This document shows positions 53,808 to 62,465 of a stretch of DNA of 64,000 bases, piece after piece. A program made the translations under genes and the position numbers. The notes beneath the pieces were generated by a model. The model had not been told where the DNA came from. It worked only from the letters and a program-made list of their open reading frames with translations, and did not search any database. The DNA comes from Niabella agricola (lineage in GTDB: Bacteria > Bacteroidota > Bacteroidia > Chitinophagales > Chitinophagaceae), in assembly GCF_021538615.1 (NCBI RefSeq), contig NZ_JAJHIZ010000003.1:4526001-4590000 (forward strand), written 5' to 3'. Each line of letters begins with the position of its first letter. Positions within the stretch are counted from its first letter, which is position 1.

Positions 53808-54896
53808 CTATGGAAAAATCGTCAGGAATAAATAAGCCGCAAAAATAACCAGCAGCACCACTCCGTAAAGGATATTGGTTTTCCCGGTTACCAGCGACAG
53901 CATTACTGTAAAAATAGAAAGGATGAGCAACACCACGGAAGTGGTATCAATGCCCAGCAATACAGGAGTATGACTGAATAGGGTATAAATGGCCACGGCC
54001 GGGATTGTAAGTCCGATACTGGCCAGCGCCGAGCCCAGGGCCAGGTTCATGCTGGTTTGCAGCCGGTTTCTGCGGGCCGCCTGTATCGCGGCAATACATT
54101 CCGGCAGCAACACCACCATCGCAATGATAATCCCTACCAGCGAAGCCGGTGCTCCAATAGAAGCCACTCCCGCTTCAATAGCAGGAGACAGCATTTTTGC
54201 CAGTAATACAACCGCGCCCAGGCAGGCAATGAGTAAAACCAGGCTGGTAAACATCGTCCGGTTGGAAGGCGGTGCTGCATGCACTTCTTCATTTTCCTTT
54301 CCTTCTGGGTCGGCCGGCAAAAAGTAGTCGCGGTGGCGGATGGATTGGATCATGATAAAGCTGGCATAAATGATGAGGCTGACCACGGCGGCAAACACCA
54401 GCTGCGGCTGGGTATATTGAGGGCCGGGCTGGCTAACCGTATAATTGGGCAGCACCAGGGTTAATACCAGGATGGCCGTAAGCGCTACCAACGCCGATGT
54501 GGTAGAATGTTTCGTTACAAACTGTTCCCGGAACTTAGCCCCGCCGATAAGAATACAAATACCAATGATGAAGGTAAGGATGATCATAATGGCCGCAAAA
54601 ACCGTATCCCGGGCCAGTGTGGCGGTATTGGCACCGCCGGAAGACATCAGCGATACGAGTAATGAAACCTCGATAACGGTTACAGCTAATGCAAGAATAA
54701 TGGTTCCAAAGGGTTCGCCTACGCGGTGGGCCACTACCTCGGCATGGTGCACGGCGGCCAGTACGCCGGCTATAAGTACAATACAAAGAATGACCAGGGG
54801 AAGGGTCCCTGTCATCGAGCCCATGGTAAAATAGGCGATCCATGCAATAACGGGCGTAATTAACGTCCAGGCGGGTAATGACAGGTTCAACTTCAT
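53808..54896 (-). CDS. chaA: ChaA-type Ca2+/H+ (Na+/H+) antiporter
   Basis: Inner-membrane cation exchanger of 362 residues with about eleven predicted helices. The two alpha repeats of the CaCA superfamily are visible: AHRVGEPFGTIILALAVTVIEVSL (about 55-78) and LLPECIAAIQAARRNRLQTSMNLALGSALASIGLTIP (about 263-300), with acidic residues Glu61, Glu76 and Glu266 in ion-binding positions. The hydrophilic, acidic loop lies at about 197-212, as in ChaA. It extrudes Ca2+, Na+ or K+ against protons. It follows kdsA by 10 nt on the same strand, so they share a transcript. Confidence 0.9.
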   Translation of the reverse strand: MKLNLSLPAWTLITPVIAWIAYFTMGSMTGTLPLVILCIVLIAGVLAAVHHAEVVAHRVGEPFGTIILALAVTVIEVSLLVSLMSSGGANTATLARDTVFAAIMIILTFIIGICILIGGAKFREQFVTKHSTTSALVALTAILVLTLVLPNYTVSQPGPQYTQPQLVFAAVVSLIIYASFIMIQSIRHRDYFLPADPEGKENEEVHAAPPSNRTMFTSLVLLIACLGAVVLLAKMLSPAIEAGVASIGAPASLVGIIIAMVVLLPECIAAIQAARRNRLQTSMNLALGSALASIGLTIPAVAIYTLFSHTPVLLGIDTTSVVLLILSIFTVMLSLVTGKTNILYGVVLLVIFAAYLFLTIFP

Positions 54897-54906
54897 AAAG
54901 AATGGT

Positions 54907-55734
54907 TTAAGTAGAAAGAACAGCCTTCCGGATCCGGATCAGTTGCTCCAGCAGGGGTTCCAGGTAATCCAGTTTCAGCATATTGGCTCCGTCGCTTTTA
55001 GCTACAGCCGGGTTGGGGTGCGTTTCTATAAAGAGACCATCGGCCCCGGTAGCGATCGCCGCCTTGGCAATGGTGCCGATCAGTTCCGGGTTACCGCCGG
55101 TAACACCGCTGGTTTGATTGGGTTGCTGCAGGCTATGCGTACAATCCATCGCCACCGGTACCTGGTGTTCCTTCATCCAGGGAATATTCCGGAAGTCAAC
55201 AACCAGGTCCTGGTACCCGAATGTATTGCCCCGTTCGGTAAGGATCACTTTTTCATTGCCGGCATGCGTTACCTTATCCACCGCAAATTTCATGGAAGGC
55301 CCGCTTAGGAACTGGCCTTTTTTTATATTTACCACTTTTCCTGTTTTGGCCGCTGCCTCCAGCAGATCGGTCTGACGGCTCAGGAAGGCGGGTATCTGCA
55401 GCATGTCTACGTATTCCGCTGCAACAGCCGCCTCTTCGTGCGCGTGGATATCGCTGACGGTAGGAATATGAAAACGCTCTTTTACCTGTCGGAGCAATTG
55501 AAGGGCCGCTTCATCGCCAATACCGGTAAAGGAAGTGATACTGGTACGGTTGGCCTTCCGGTAGGAAGATTTAAACACATAGGGGATGCCCAGGTTTCTA
55601 CAGATGCGGGAGACTTTTTCGGCCACTTCCATCACCAGTGGTTCGCTTTCGGCCACACAGGGCCCCGCCAGCAGGAAAAAATGATCCGCATCGTATTGCT
55701 GTCCGGCAAAAAGATCCGTTAAGAATTGATTCAT
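54907..55734 (-). CDS. kdsA: 3-deoxy-D-manno-octulosonate-8-phosphate synthase
   Basis: Condenses phosphoenolpyruvate with arabinose-5-phosphate to make KDO-8-phosphate for lipopolysaccharide. I start at the ATG at 55734 (275 aa, MNQFLTDLF); a longer frame to 55866 would run through the promoter. Family blocks are present: LAGPCVAESE, FKSSYRKANRTS, NIKKGQFLSGP, TERGNTFGY and DCTHS. Cys26 in GPC points to the metal-dependent class (as in Aquifex) rather than the metal-free E. coli class. It shows that the cell makes KDO-containing lipopolysaccharide. Confidence 0.95.
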   Translation of the reverse strand: MNQFLTDLFAGQQYDADHFFLLAGPCVAESEPLVMEVAEKVSRICRNLGIPYVFKSSYRKANRTSITSFTGIGDEAALQLLRQVKERFHIPTVSDIHAHEEAAVAAEYVDMLQIPAFLSRQTDLLEAAAKTGKVVNIKKGQFLSGPSMKFAVDKVTHAGNEKVILTERGNTFGYQDLVVDFRNIPWMKEHQVPVAMDCTHSLQQPNQTSGVTGGNPELIGTIAKAAIATGADGLFIETHPNPAVAKSDGANMLKLDYLEPLLEQLIRIRKAVLST

Positions 55735-55739
55735 AATTG

Positions 55740-55771
55740 CAAATATAGCCTCTAAGGGAGTGTTCGGCCAA
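55740..55771 (-). promoter_or_regulatory. Promoter of kdsA-chaA
   Basis: On the minus strand, TATATTTG (55747-55740) matches TAnnTTTG exactly, with TTG (55771-55769) 21 nt further upstream. The -7 box ends 5 nt before the kdsA ATG, which implies a very short leader. Confidence 0.6.
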
Positions 55772-55860
55772 AACCGGTTTTTGTCCTCAATAAAGCCCTT
55801 CGGTCGTTGCACAATTAAATTTGCACAAAAAAAATAAGATTTCAATCGATTGCGCAGGAA

Positions 55861-55891
55861 TTGCATCCTGAAGGATCTGCCAGTATATTTG
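55861..55891 (+). promoter_or_regulatory. Promoter of the threonine dehydrogenase gene
   Basis: TTG (55861-55863) and TATATTTG (55884-55891) are separated by 20 nt, a full match to the Bacteroidota promoter pattern, with the ATG 19 nt further on. Confidence 0.7.
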
Positions 55892-55910
55892 CATTTTTAA
55901 ATATTGCGGC

Positions 55911-56873
55911 ATGACAAAAGAAAAGATCCTGGTGATTGGCGCCTCCGGTCAGATCGGTGTGGAACTGACCCTGGCTTTAAGGGAAATTTACGGAAACAAT
56001 AATGTGGTGGCTTCGGATCTGAGAGAGGAAAATCCGCTGCTGAAAGGTTCCGGTCCTTACGTTAGCCTGGATGTGATGAATAAGGAAATGCTGCATGTGC
56101 AGGTGATCCGGCAGAATATTACACAAATCTATCTCCTGGCAGCCATTTTATCCGCCACCGGCGAAAAGAACCCCGGACTGGCCTGGCACCTGAATATGCA
56201 GGGGCTGTTAAACGTGCTGGATATTGCCCGCGAAGAGCATATCAGTAAAGTATACTGGCCCTCATCGATTGCCGTATTTGGTCCTACATCACCCAAGCAA
56301 AACTGTCCGCAGCAAACCATTATTGAGCCCACAACGGTTTATGGTATCAGCAAATATGCCGGCGAGTTCTGGTGTAATTATTACAATATGAAATACGGGG
56401 TGGATGTGCGAAGCATCCGGTATCCCGGTCTGATCTCTTATAAATCGGCCCCGGGAGGTGGCACTACCGATTACGCCGTTGAAATTTTTCATGAAGCACT
56501 GGAGGAAAAAAAATATACCAGCTTCTTAACTGAAGATACTTACCTGCCGATGATGTATATGCCGGACGCGATCCGGGCAACCATCGAATTGATGGAGGCA
56601 CCGGCCGACCGGATTTCTATCCGTACTTCCTACAATGTAGCCGGTATCAGCTTTTCTCCAAAAGAGATTGGCGCAGAAATCAAAAAGCATATCCCGGAGT
56701 TTGAAATGACCTATGCACCCGATTACCGCCAGGAAATAGCCAACAGCTGGCCCCAAAGCATCGATGATACCGTTGCCCGCAACGACTGGGGATGGAAACA
56801 TGAATACAGTCTGGCCACCATGACGGAAGATATGCTGAAAAACCTGCCGGAAGCGGAAGCGTTTAAAGGATGA
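55911..56873 (+). CDS. tdh: SDR-type L-threonine 3-dehydrogenase
   Basis: NAD-dependent enzyme of the extended SDR (epimerase-like) family that oxidises L-threonine to 2-amino-3-ketobutyrate. The 320-residue product has GASGQIG near 10-16, the YWPSSIAVFGP block, catalytic Tyr in TTVYGISKYAGE, and the typical RSIRYPGLIS, LPMMYMPDAIRATI and DDTVARNDWGWKHEY blocks of the Bacteroidota threonine dehydrogenases. This is a different protein family from the zinc-dependent E. coli Tdh. Monocistronic, with a good promoter. Confidence 0.92.
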   Translation: MTKEKILVIGASGQIGVELTLALREIYGNNNVVASDLREENPLLKGSGPYVSLDVMNKEMLHVQVIRQNITQIYLLAAILSATGEKNPGLAWHLNMQGLLNVLDIAREEHISKVYWPSSIAVFGPTSPKQNCPQQTIIEPTTVYGISKYAGEFWCNYYNMKYGVDVRSIRYPGLISYKSAPGGGTTDYAVEIFHEALEEKKYTSFLTEDTYLPMMYMPDAIRATIELMEAPADRISIRTSYNVAGISFSPKEIGAEIKKHIPEFEMTYAPDYRQEIANSWPQSIDDTVARNDWGWKHEYSLATMTEDMLKNLPEAEAFKG

Positions 56874-56985
56874 GATTTTAAATCTTAAGTTCTGAATTCC
56901 AATCTCAACACTCCAATCTCAAATCTCTGTTCCCGTTGATCTGTGCAAGGTCATTTTCCGGAACCATGAATCCTGAAACGGCGTA
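56874..56985. repeat. Spacer with TCTCAAATCTC-type quasi-repeats
   Basis: The first 60 nt hold TTTTAAATCTTAAGTTC, CCAATCTCAACACTCC and CAATCTCAAATCTC words, of the same family as the spacers at 34020 and 62160. It separates converging genes. No gene is present. Confidence 0.45.
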
Positions 56986-58419
56986 TCATTGCTGCCACCA
57001 GAGTCGGGTGCCCTTGGTATCGCCGCCGATGGCTTTTGCGGCAGCCTCCTTGTTGGCCTTATTGGTATTGTCTTCCCCGGTAGGATAGGTGATCCGGTTG
57101 GGAACCATTTTGACGGTAGGATCCAGTGAACCCGCTACGGGTGCTATAAACAAGGGATTCCCGTTGGTTTTTGTAAAGTTCAACCGAACGCGCTCATGCC
57201 AGGCTTGCATGCCCTGCATATAAAAAGCGATCCATTTTTGCGTGCCGATGCAGTTTTTCCAGTTGGAGGCGCTGTAGGGAACGGAGCGGATATAGGTGGC
57301 GGTTTCACCTGCCGGCACGCCCCAGAACTCCATATTCAGGCGGATGCCGTTCTCATAAAAGGTTGGTGCATTGCCCCCGGTTTGCAGGCCCCGTGCGGCT
57401 GCTTCTGCCAGGAGGAACTGAGCCTCTGCAGCTGTAAAAAGGATGCCGGGAAAATCTGGCGCGTACACTTTCGATGAGGGCAGGGAATACACCAGTGCGT
57501 CTGATGCGTTGTTTTCGCCCGAACCGTAGGGCGATCCTTTATACACACCGTTTACGGTTCTTGCGAAAAGCGGCAGCCGGGGGTCCTTTAGTTCCACCAG
57601 GTAGTCGATCAGTGTTTTGCTGACTACAAACTGTACCGGGTCGCGGTCGAGATTATTAAACGGAAACGCATCGGCAGCATTCTTTGTATAAGGAAACAGG
57701 GCATTGTCTGCATTCGTAAGCATCACGCCGCGCTGTATGGCCGCTTCGATAGCGGTTTTAGCCTCGGCCGGCTTTGCCGCGCTCATACGCATGGCGATGC
57801 GAAGGACCAGAGAATTCGCAAGTTTTTTCCATTTGGACACATCGCCGTTGTACAGCACATCACCGGATGTAAATGAAGGTGCTGCTGTATTAAGCTGGGC
57901 TTCAAAGTGCTTCAGTTTGGCCAGCAGATCCGTATAGATGCTAGCAGCATCATCATATGCGGGAAGGGGCGCTTCCGAAACCGCCTGTGTGTAGGGAATA
58001 TTTCCAAAAGCATCTGTAAGCATATGATAGATCCATACCTGCAGGATGCCGGCAATGGCATTTTGATTTTGAGCCGCGGCCGGTTCAGCGGGTTCCTGGT
58101 TGACCTTCTCAATTTCTTTTAATGCCGGAAGGGCCACTGAATAGAGGGTCCATAAATTGGTAGATCCACCATCGGATGAACTGTACCGGCTGTCGGCCTT
58201 GTTGTCGGTACCACACCAGTACTGAGCATAATGCATACCTACCCGGTTATTGGTGATGGTATTGTACAGGATGTCTGTAGCTTTCTTTTCGGCAAACAGC
58301 AGCAATTGGGCGGGTGAGGCGGTGGAAGGTTTGGTAGGATCCGTATTCAATGTGTCAAACTTGCTGCAGGACCAAACAACCACGGAAAGAAGCACGGGAG
58401 TCAATAACTTTAAACGCAT
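56986..58419 (-). CDS. SusD-like lipoprotein (SusD_2 type)
   Basis: The 477-residue product has a lipoprotein signal (VVWSCSKF, Cys18), then FDTLNTDPTKPS, a helical TPR-like core with WIYHMLTDAFGNIPYTQAV and the C-terminal ...RITYPTGEDNTNKANKEAA block usual for the shorter SusD_2 subgroup. It partners the SusC-like receptor whose gene ends 11 nt upstream. No carbohydrate enzyme lies next to the pair, so the nutrient may be a peptide, a glycan cut by enzymes elsewhere, or another polymer. Confidence 0.92.
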   Translation of the reverse strand: MRLKLLTPVLLSVVVWSCSKFDTLNTDPTKPSTASPAQLLLFAEKKATDILYNTITNNRVGMHYAQYWCGTDNKADSRYSSSDGGSTNLWTLYSVALPALKEIEKVNQEPAEPAAAQNQNAIAGILQVWIYHMLTDAFGNIPYTQAVSEAPLPAYDDAASIYTDLLAKLKHFEAQLNTAAPSFTSGDVLYNGDVSKWKKLANSLVLRIAMRMSAAKPAEAKTAIEAAIQRGVMLTNADNALFPYTKNAADAFPFNNLDRDPVQFVVSKTLIDYLVELKDPRLPLFARTVNGVYKGSPYGSGENNASDALVYSLPSSKVYAPDFPGILFTAAEAQFLLAEAAARGLQTGGNAPTFYENGIRLNMEFWGVPAGETATYIRSVPYSASNWKNCIGTQKWIAFYMQGMQAWHERVRLNFTKTNGNPLFIAPVAGSLDPTVKMVPNRITYPTGEDNTNKANKEAAAKAIGGDTKGTRLWWQQ

Positions 58420-58430
58420 AGTGCAAATGA

Positions 58431-61400
58431 TTAAAATCCGATATTTAAATTCAAACCAAAGGAACGTACAGAGGGAAGCGCCCCGCCTTCCAGCCCCTGG
58501 ATATTTCCGGAACCATTGGCAATATTGGAAGGATCTACATTGGGAGCATTGGATTTGATCAGCCAGAGATTACGGCCGTAAAGCGACAGGGTGATATTAC
58601 TGGAATTGATTTTCTCTGCCCACCTGTCCGGCAGTTTATATCCAAGCGTAACCTCCCTCAGGTAAATATAGCTGGCGTCATATACATTGGCGCTGTGTAC
58701 ATTGTTATTGCGCCCAAAGTTATTCTGGAAATAATCCTTTGCTGGTACGTTTACCGTATAGGGCGTAAAACTGCCATCTTCGTTTTGCAATACACCCGAT
58801 ACATCAATGCCTTTCTCCCGGATACCATTTTCTACGGTTTCTTCCAGCAGCCCGGAATATTTGCCATACATATTGGTATAAGAGAAGAACCTGCCGCCCT
58901 TACTGAAGTCAATAAGCGCTCTTAAGGAAACGTTCTTATAGGAAAAGGAATTGGAAACGCCGCCTACAAAATCGGGATATACGCTCCCCAACGGAACACT
59001 GGAACCGGTTAACCGGTAGGTGCCCGCCGAGTCAATGATCTTGCGGCCCTGGTTATCGTAGGCATAATCGAACCCGTACAACATGCCCAGGGGCTGTCCT
59101 TTTACAGCTACCAGGGAAACGGCAGGTGTAAGCCGCCGCTCGGCCCCGATCACGACCCGGTCCGTAATTTCTGTTCCGTTCTGCGCCAGGTCCAGTACTT
59201 TGTTTTTGTTTTTTGAAAAGTTTACGGCAATGTTCCAGGTAAAACCGCCCTTTGTCTGTAAGGGCGTCCCTTCCACACGTAGTTCGATCCCTTTGTTATT
59301 GATCTTTCCCAGATTGATTATTGAATACCCGAAACCAGTGGTGGGCGATACGGGTATCGACAGGATCTGGTTCCGGGTGGTGCGGTCGTAATAAGTAAAA
59401 TCGACCCCCAACCGGTTATTCAGCATTTTGAGCTCGATACCGGCTTCTGCTTCCGTACTTTTTTCCGGAAGCAGGTTGGGGTTCCGTTTGGTGGGGTCCA
59501 CGCCAATCATCGACTGGCCGTTAAACTGAACAGGGGCCTGGTATACGGTAAATAGCGCGTAGGGATCAGTATCATTGCCCACCTGGGCAACCCCGGCCCG
59601 GAACTTACCAAAGTTCAGCCATGGTGCATTCCGGATCCAGTCTGAAAAAATAAAGGATGCCGAAGCTGAAGGATAAAAGTACGGGCGCGGGCGGGAACCG
59701 GAGAGTAAGGCCGAAGACCAGTCATTGCGCCCGGTTAATTCCAGGAAGATGCTGTTATTATACCCGATGGTGGCTGTTCCAAACAGGGAATTGATCTGCT
59801 TGCGCGGATAGGCATCTGAAGTAATAATGGGACCTACGCTATTGGACAGGGTATACACGCCGGCAGCTGCAAGCCCGGATTGGGTGGCCCCGGTAAAGAG
59901 CTTGGTCTCCTGCCGCATAATATTGCCGCCTACGGTTACATCCAGGTTCAGCCTGGTGCCCAGGTCTTTTTTGGCATTTGCCGTGGCGAGGTAATTCATC
60001 TCCCGGAAATCAATGGTATTGCGGAGATAAGACCCCGGCTGGTAGCCCTTTGCTGTACGCTCTTCCTGGAGTGTGTTAAAAGCATCCATAAAAACCTTGG
60101 TGCTGAACGTAAGCCAGTCGAGTGCTTTATAATCCAGCCCGATGGAACCAAATACCCGGCTCCGGCGATCGCTTTCGTATTCCTCGTACCGGGTCCAGTA
60201 AGGGTTATTGGCAAAGGCAACCGAGGGATCACTGAAAGACCGCCGGTTCCAGGTAATCTGGCTGCCGTCGGCATATTTATAATGCTTCATGCGTTCCATA
60301 TCCCATTGCCGCTGCCCGTATTCGCTGAACAGCAGCATCATGTTCTGACCCGTGAAACCGGTTCCGGGACGGCCTTTAGCCTCTGTATAAGCATAGCGGA
60401 CGCCCGCATTTGCGATTAACTTTTCGGATATCTTATAGGTTCCGTTGATGCCGGCATTGGTGCGCGACAGCTTCGAATTGGGTAGCACAAACCGCTGACG
60501 GGTATCTGCCAGCGAAATGCGGATGGAGCCCCGGTCGTTACTACCGCCCATGCTGATGCTGTTGGTGATGGTAAGACCGGGTTTAAAAAAATCACGGACA
60601 TTATCCGGCTGTGGCGCCCAGGGAGCGGTGCGACCAAAATCAGGGTTGCCTTTCGCTTTATCAAACGACCAGTAATGCCGTACCGGGCGGCCGTCCAGTG
60701 CCGGCCCCCAGGATTCATCCACCGAAAATTCCGGGTAAAGGTCGTACCCGCCCTGTACCGGATCCTGGTAGGCAGGGGCTGAGCTGTTTAAGAATTGTTC
60801 CGGGTTCTTGTTATAGAACAGGGTATCAAAACTGCCCTTGCTTCCGCCGCCATACTGGTTCTGATAGTTGGGTAATATATAAACGCGGTCGCTTTGAATA
60901 TTCAGGCTGTAGTTGACACCAAATTTTTTATGATCGCTTTTTTTAGTGGTGATCAGTACTACACCATTCTGACCACGGCTGCCATACAATGCTGTTGCAG
61001 CAGCGCCTTTTAATACCGATATCTGGTCGATATCGTCGGGGTTTACGTCCTGTACCGGGTTCCCGTAGTCGAAGCCGCCGCCCCCGATCTGCTGGCTGTA
61101 GGAGTTGGTATTGAGGTTGCTGAAAGGAATGCCGTCTACAATAAATAAAGCATTGTTATCGCCCTGTATGGATTTGGGCCCCCGGATATTCACCTTGCTG
61201 GAGCCGCCCATGGAGCCACTGTTGGTGGTAATGTTAACACCGGCCACCCGCCCGGAAAGACTGTTCACAAAATTCATTTCCTTGGCCGTCTGGATTTCAG
61301 AACCTTTCACCTCTGAGACCGCATAGCCCACCGACCGGCTTTTTTTGGAGATGCCCATGGCCGTTACCGTTACCTGTTCCAGTTCTTCTGAAGATCTTTT

Positions 61401-62042
61401 GCCGCCCAAACGCACGGACAGCGGTTTTCCGGGGTCGGTTAACGTTACTTGAAGGTCGGGATTACCTACATTGGAGAACACCACTTTAACGCCTTGCCGG
61501 TAGGGGATGGAAAAACTGCCGTCTTCGCCGGCGGTATAGATTTTTCCATCGGGGTAGGTGATACTGGCATTGGCAAGGGGCTGACCGCTGGTGTTGGTTA
61601 CCCGTCCTTTTATAAATACGGTATCACCTGCCGCTGCGGTGCCTGTTACGGGAATAGTATCTGCCGCAGCAGTGGTTACTTCAGTGATCGTATCCTTCAG
61701 GCTCCCGGACTGGCTGCTCCATCGTCCCGCCTGGATCCGGGAACCTTCAATGCGGATCAGTACGCTGTCGTAACCTGGAACGGCAATGGTATAGGGCTGC
61801 GGAAACAGGGCGTTTTCAATCCGCAAAGAATCACCCTTTTTGGCCTTTATTGAAAACCGTCCATCGGCATCTGATTGTACGGAATCCCCGGAAGCAATGA
61901 GCCTGAGCATTGTGTTTGGAAGGCCCAGTCCCGACCGGCCAATGATCTTGCCATGGATGCCGGAAACTGTTTGTGCCTGCAAATGAACCGTTGTGTTTAC
62001 TAAAATGAAGGTGATGAATAGCCATACAGGTTTGCAAAACAT
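58431..62042 (-). CDS. SusC-like TonB-dependent receptor with two N-terminal carboxypeptidase-like domains
   Basis: The 1203-residue product has a signal peptide (ending LQAQ), a first carboxypeptidase-regulatory-like beta domain (about 27-95), a Thr/Ser-rich linker (about 105-140), a second such domain (about 144-215, IKGRVTNTSGQPLANASI), then the TonB-box region (ELEQVTVTAMG), plug (IRGPKSIQGDNNALFIVDGIPFSN, SVLKGAAATALYGSRGQNG) and a barrel ending NLNIGF. The doubled N-terminal domain is more than usual and contrasts with the receptor at position 3, which has none. It precedes its SusD partner by 11 nt. Likely an outer-membrane importer. Confidence 0.93.
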   Translation of the reverse strand: MFCKPVWLFITFILVNTTVHLQAQTVSGIHGKIIGRSGLGLPNTMLRLIASGDSVQSDADGRFSIKAKKGDSLRIENALFPQPYTIAVPGYDSVLIRIEGSRIQAGRWSSQSGSLKDTITEVTTAAADTIPVTGTAAAGDTVFIKGRVTNTSGQPLANASITYPDGKIYTAGEDGSFSIPYRQGVKVVFSNVGNPDLQVTLTDPGKPLSVRLGGKRSSEELEQVTVTAMGISKKSRSVGYAVSEVKGSEIQTAKEMNFVNSLSGRVAGVNITTNSGSMGGSSKVNIRGPKSIQGDNNALFIVDGIPFSNLNTNSYSQQIGGGGFDYGNPVQDVNPDDIDQISVLKGAAATALYGSRGQNGVVLITTKKSDHKKFGVNYSLNIQSDRVYILPNYQNQYGGGSKGSFDTLFYNKNPEQFLNSSAPAYQDPVQGGYDLYPEFSVDESWGPALDGRPVRHYWSFDKAKGNPDFGRTAPWAPQPDNVRDFFKPGLTITNSISMGGSNDRGSIRISLADTRQRFVLPNSKLSRTNAGINGTYKISEKLIANAGVRYAYTEAKGRPGTGFTGQNMMLLFSEYGQRQWDMERMKHYKYADGSQITWNRRSFSDPSVAFANNPYWTRYEEYESDRRSRVFGSIGLDYKALDWLTFSTKVFMDAFNTLQEERTAKGYQPGSYLRNTIDFREMNYLATANAKKDLGTRLNLDVTVGGNIMRQETKLFTGATQSGLAAAGVYTLSNSVGPIITSDAYPRKQINSLFGTATIGYNNSIFLELTGRNDWSSALLSGSRPRPYFYPSASASFIFSDWIRNAPWLNFGKFRAGVAQVGNDTDPYALFTVYQAPVQFNGQSMIGVDPTKRNPNLLPEKSTEAEAGIELKMLNNRLGVDFTYYDRTTRNQILSIPVSPTTGFGYSIINLGKINNKGIELRVEGTPLQTKGGFTWNIAVNFSKNKNKVLDLAQNGTEITDRVVIGAERRLTPAVSLVAVKGQPLGMLYGFDYAYDNQGRKIIDSAGTYRLTGSSVPLGSVYPDFVGGVSNSFSYKNVSLRALIDFSKGGRFFSYTNMYGKYSGLLEETVENGIREKGIDVSGVLQNEDGSFTPYTVNVPAKDYFQNNFGRNNNVHSANVYDASYIYLREVTLGYKLPDRWAEKINSSNITLSLYGRNLWLIKSNAPNVDPSNIANGSGNIQGLEGGALPSVRSFGLNLNIGF

Positions 62043-62406
62043 AATCGAATTTCAGGTTTAGTAGCGTAATAGATCAGGTCCGGGTTAGAGAACGGATCCT
62101 GACGGAGGTTATTCTTTGTTTAACGTACCGTTACCCGAAAGATTGTCTGCTCAATCGTTAAAGTTGGCTTAATTTGAGGGAGAAAGAATCGAGATTTGAG
62201 ATTTGAGAATCAGGAACGGGCGTTCAGCGTTTGGCGTTTAGCGTTCAGAGACACGGAATTCAGATTTCCCGATTTTGCATTTCAGTGTTGAGCATAAGAC
62301 CGGAATGATGAATCCCCGTATGCCCCACGCTTGCATCTGGGCCCCAATCCCGGACCTCGATTCTGATTCTCAAATCTCAATTCTCGAATCTCTCTCTACT
62401 ACCTCC
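62043..62406. repeat. 364-bp spacer with ATTTGAGA and GCGTTTAGCGTTCAG repeats
   Basis: Nearest the receptor gene (62043-62160) is ordinary leader sequence in which I found no clear minus-strand promoter. At 62185-62210 are three ATTTGAGA-like units, at 62221-62250 stuttered GCGTTYAGCGTT words, and at 62355-62395 the inverted TCTCAAATCTCAATTCTCGAATC units. The two ends are roughly complementary and could fold over about 170 nt. No gene is present. Confidence 0.5.
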
Positions 62407-62438
62407 CATAAAAAAACGGTCACTTCTAAAAGTAACCG
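62407..62438 (-). terminator. Rho-independent terminator after sucC
   Basis: Read on the minus strand, a stem CGGTTACTT/AAGTGACCG (one mismatch, 4-nt loop; 62438-62417) is followed by seven T residues. It lies 28 nt after the sucC stop. Confidence 0.85.
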
Positions 62439-62465
62439 CTCTCATTAATTGTAAATAAAATCAAA

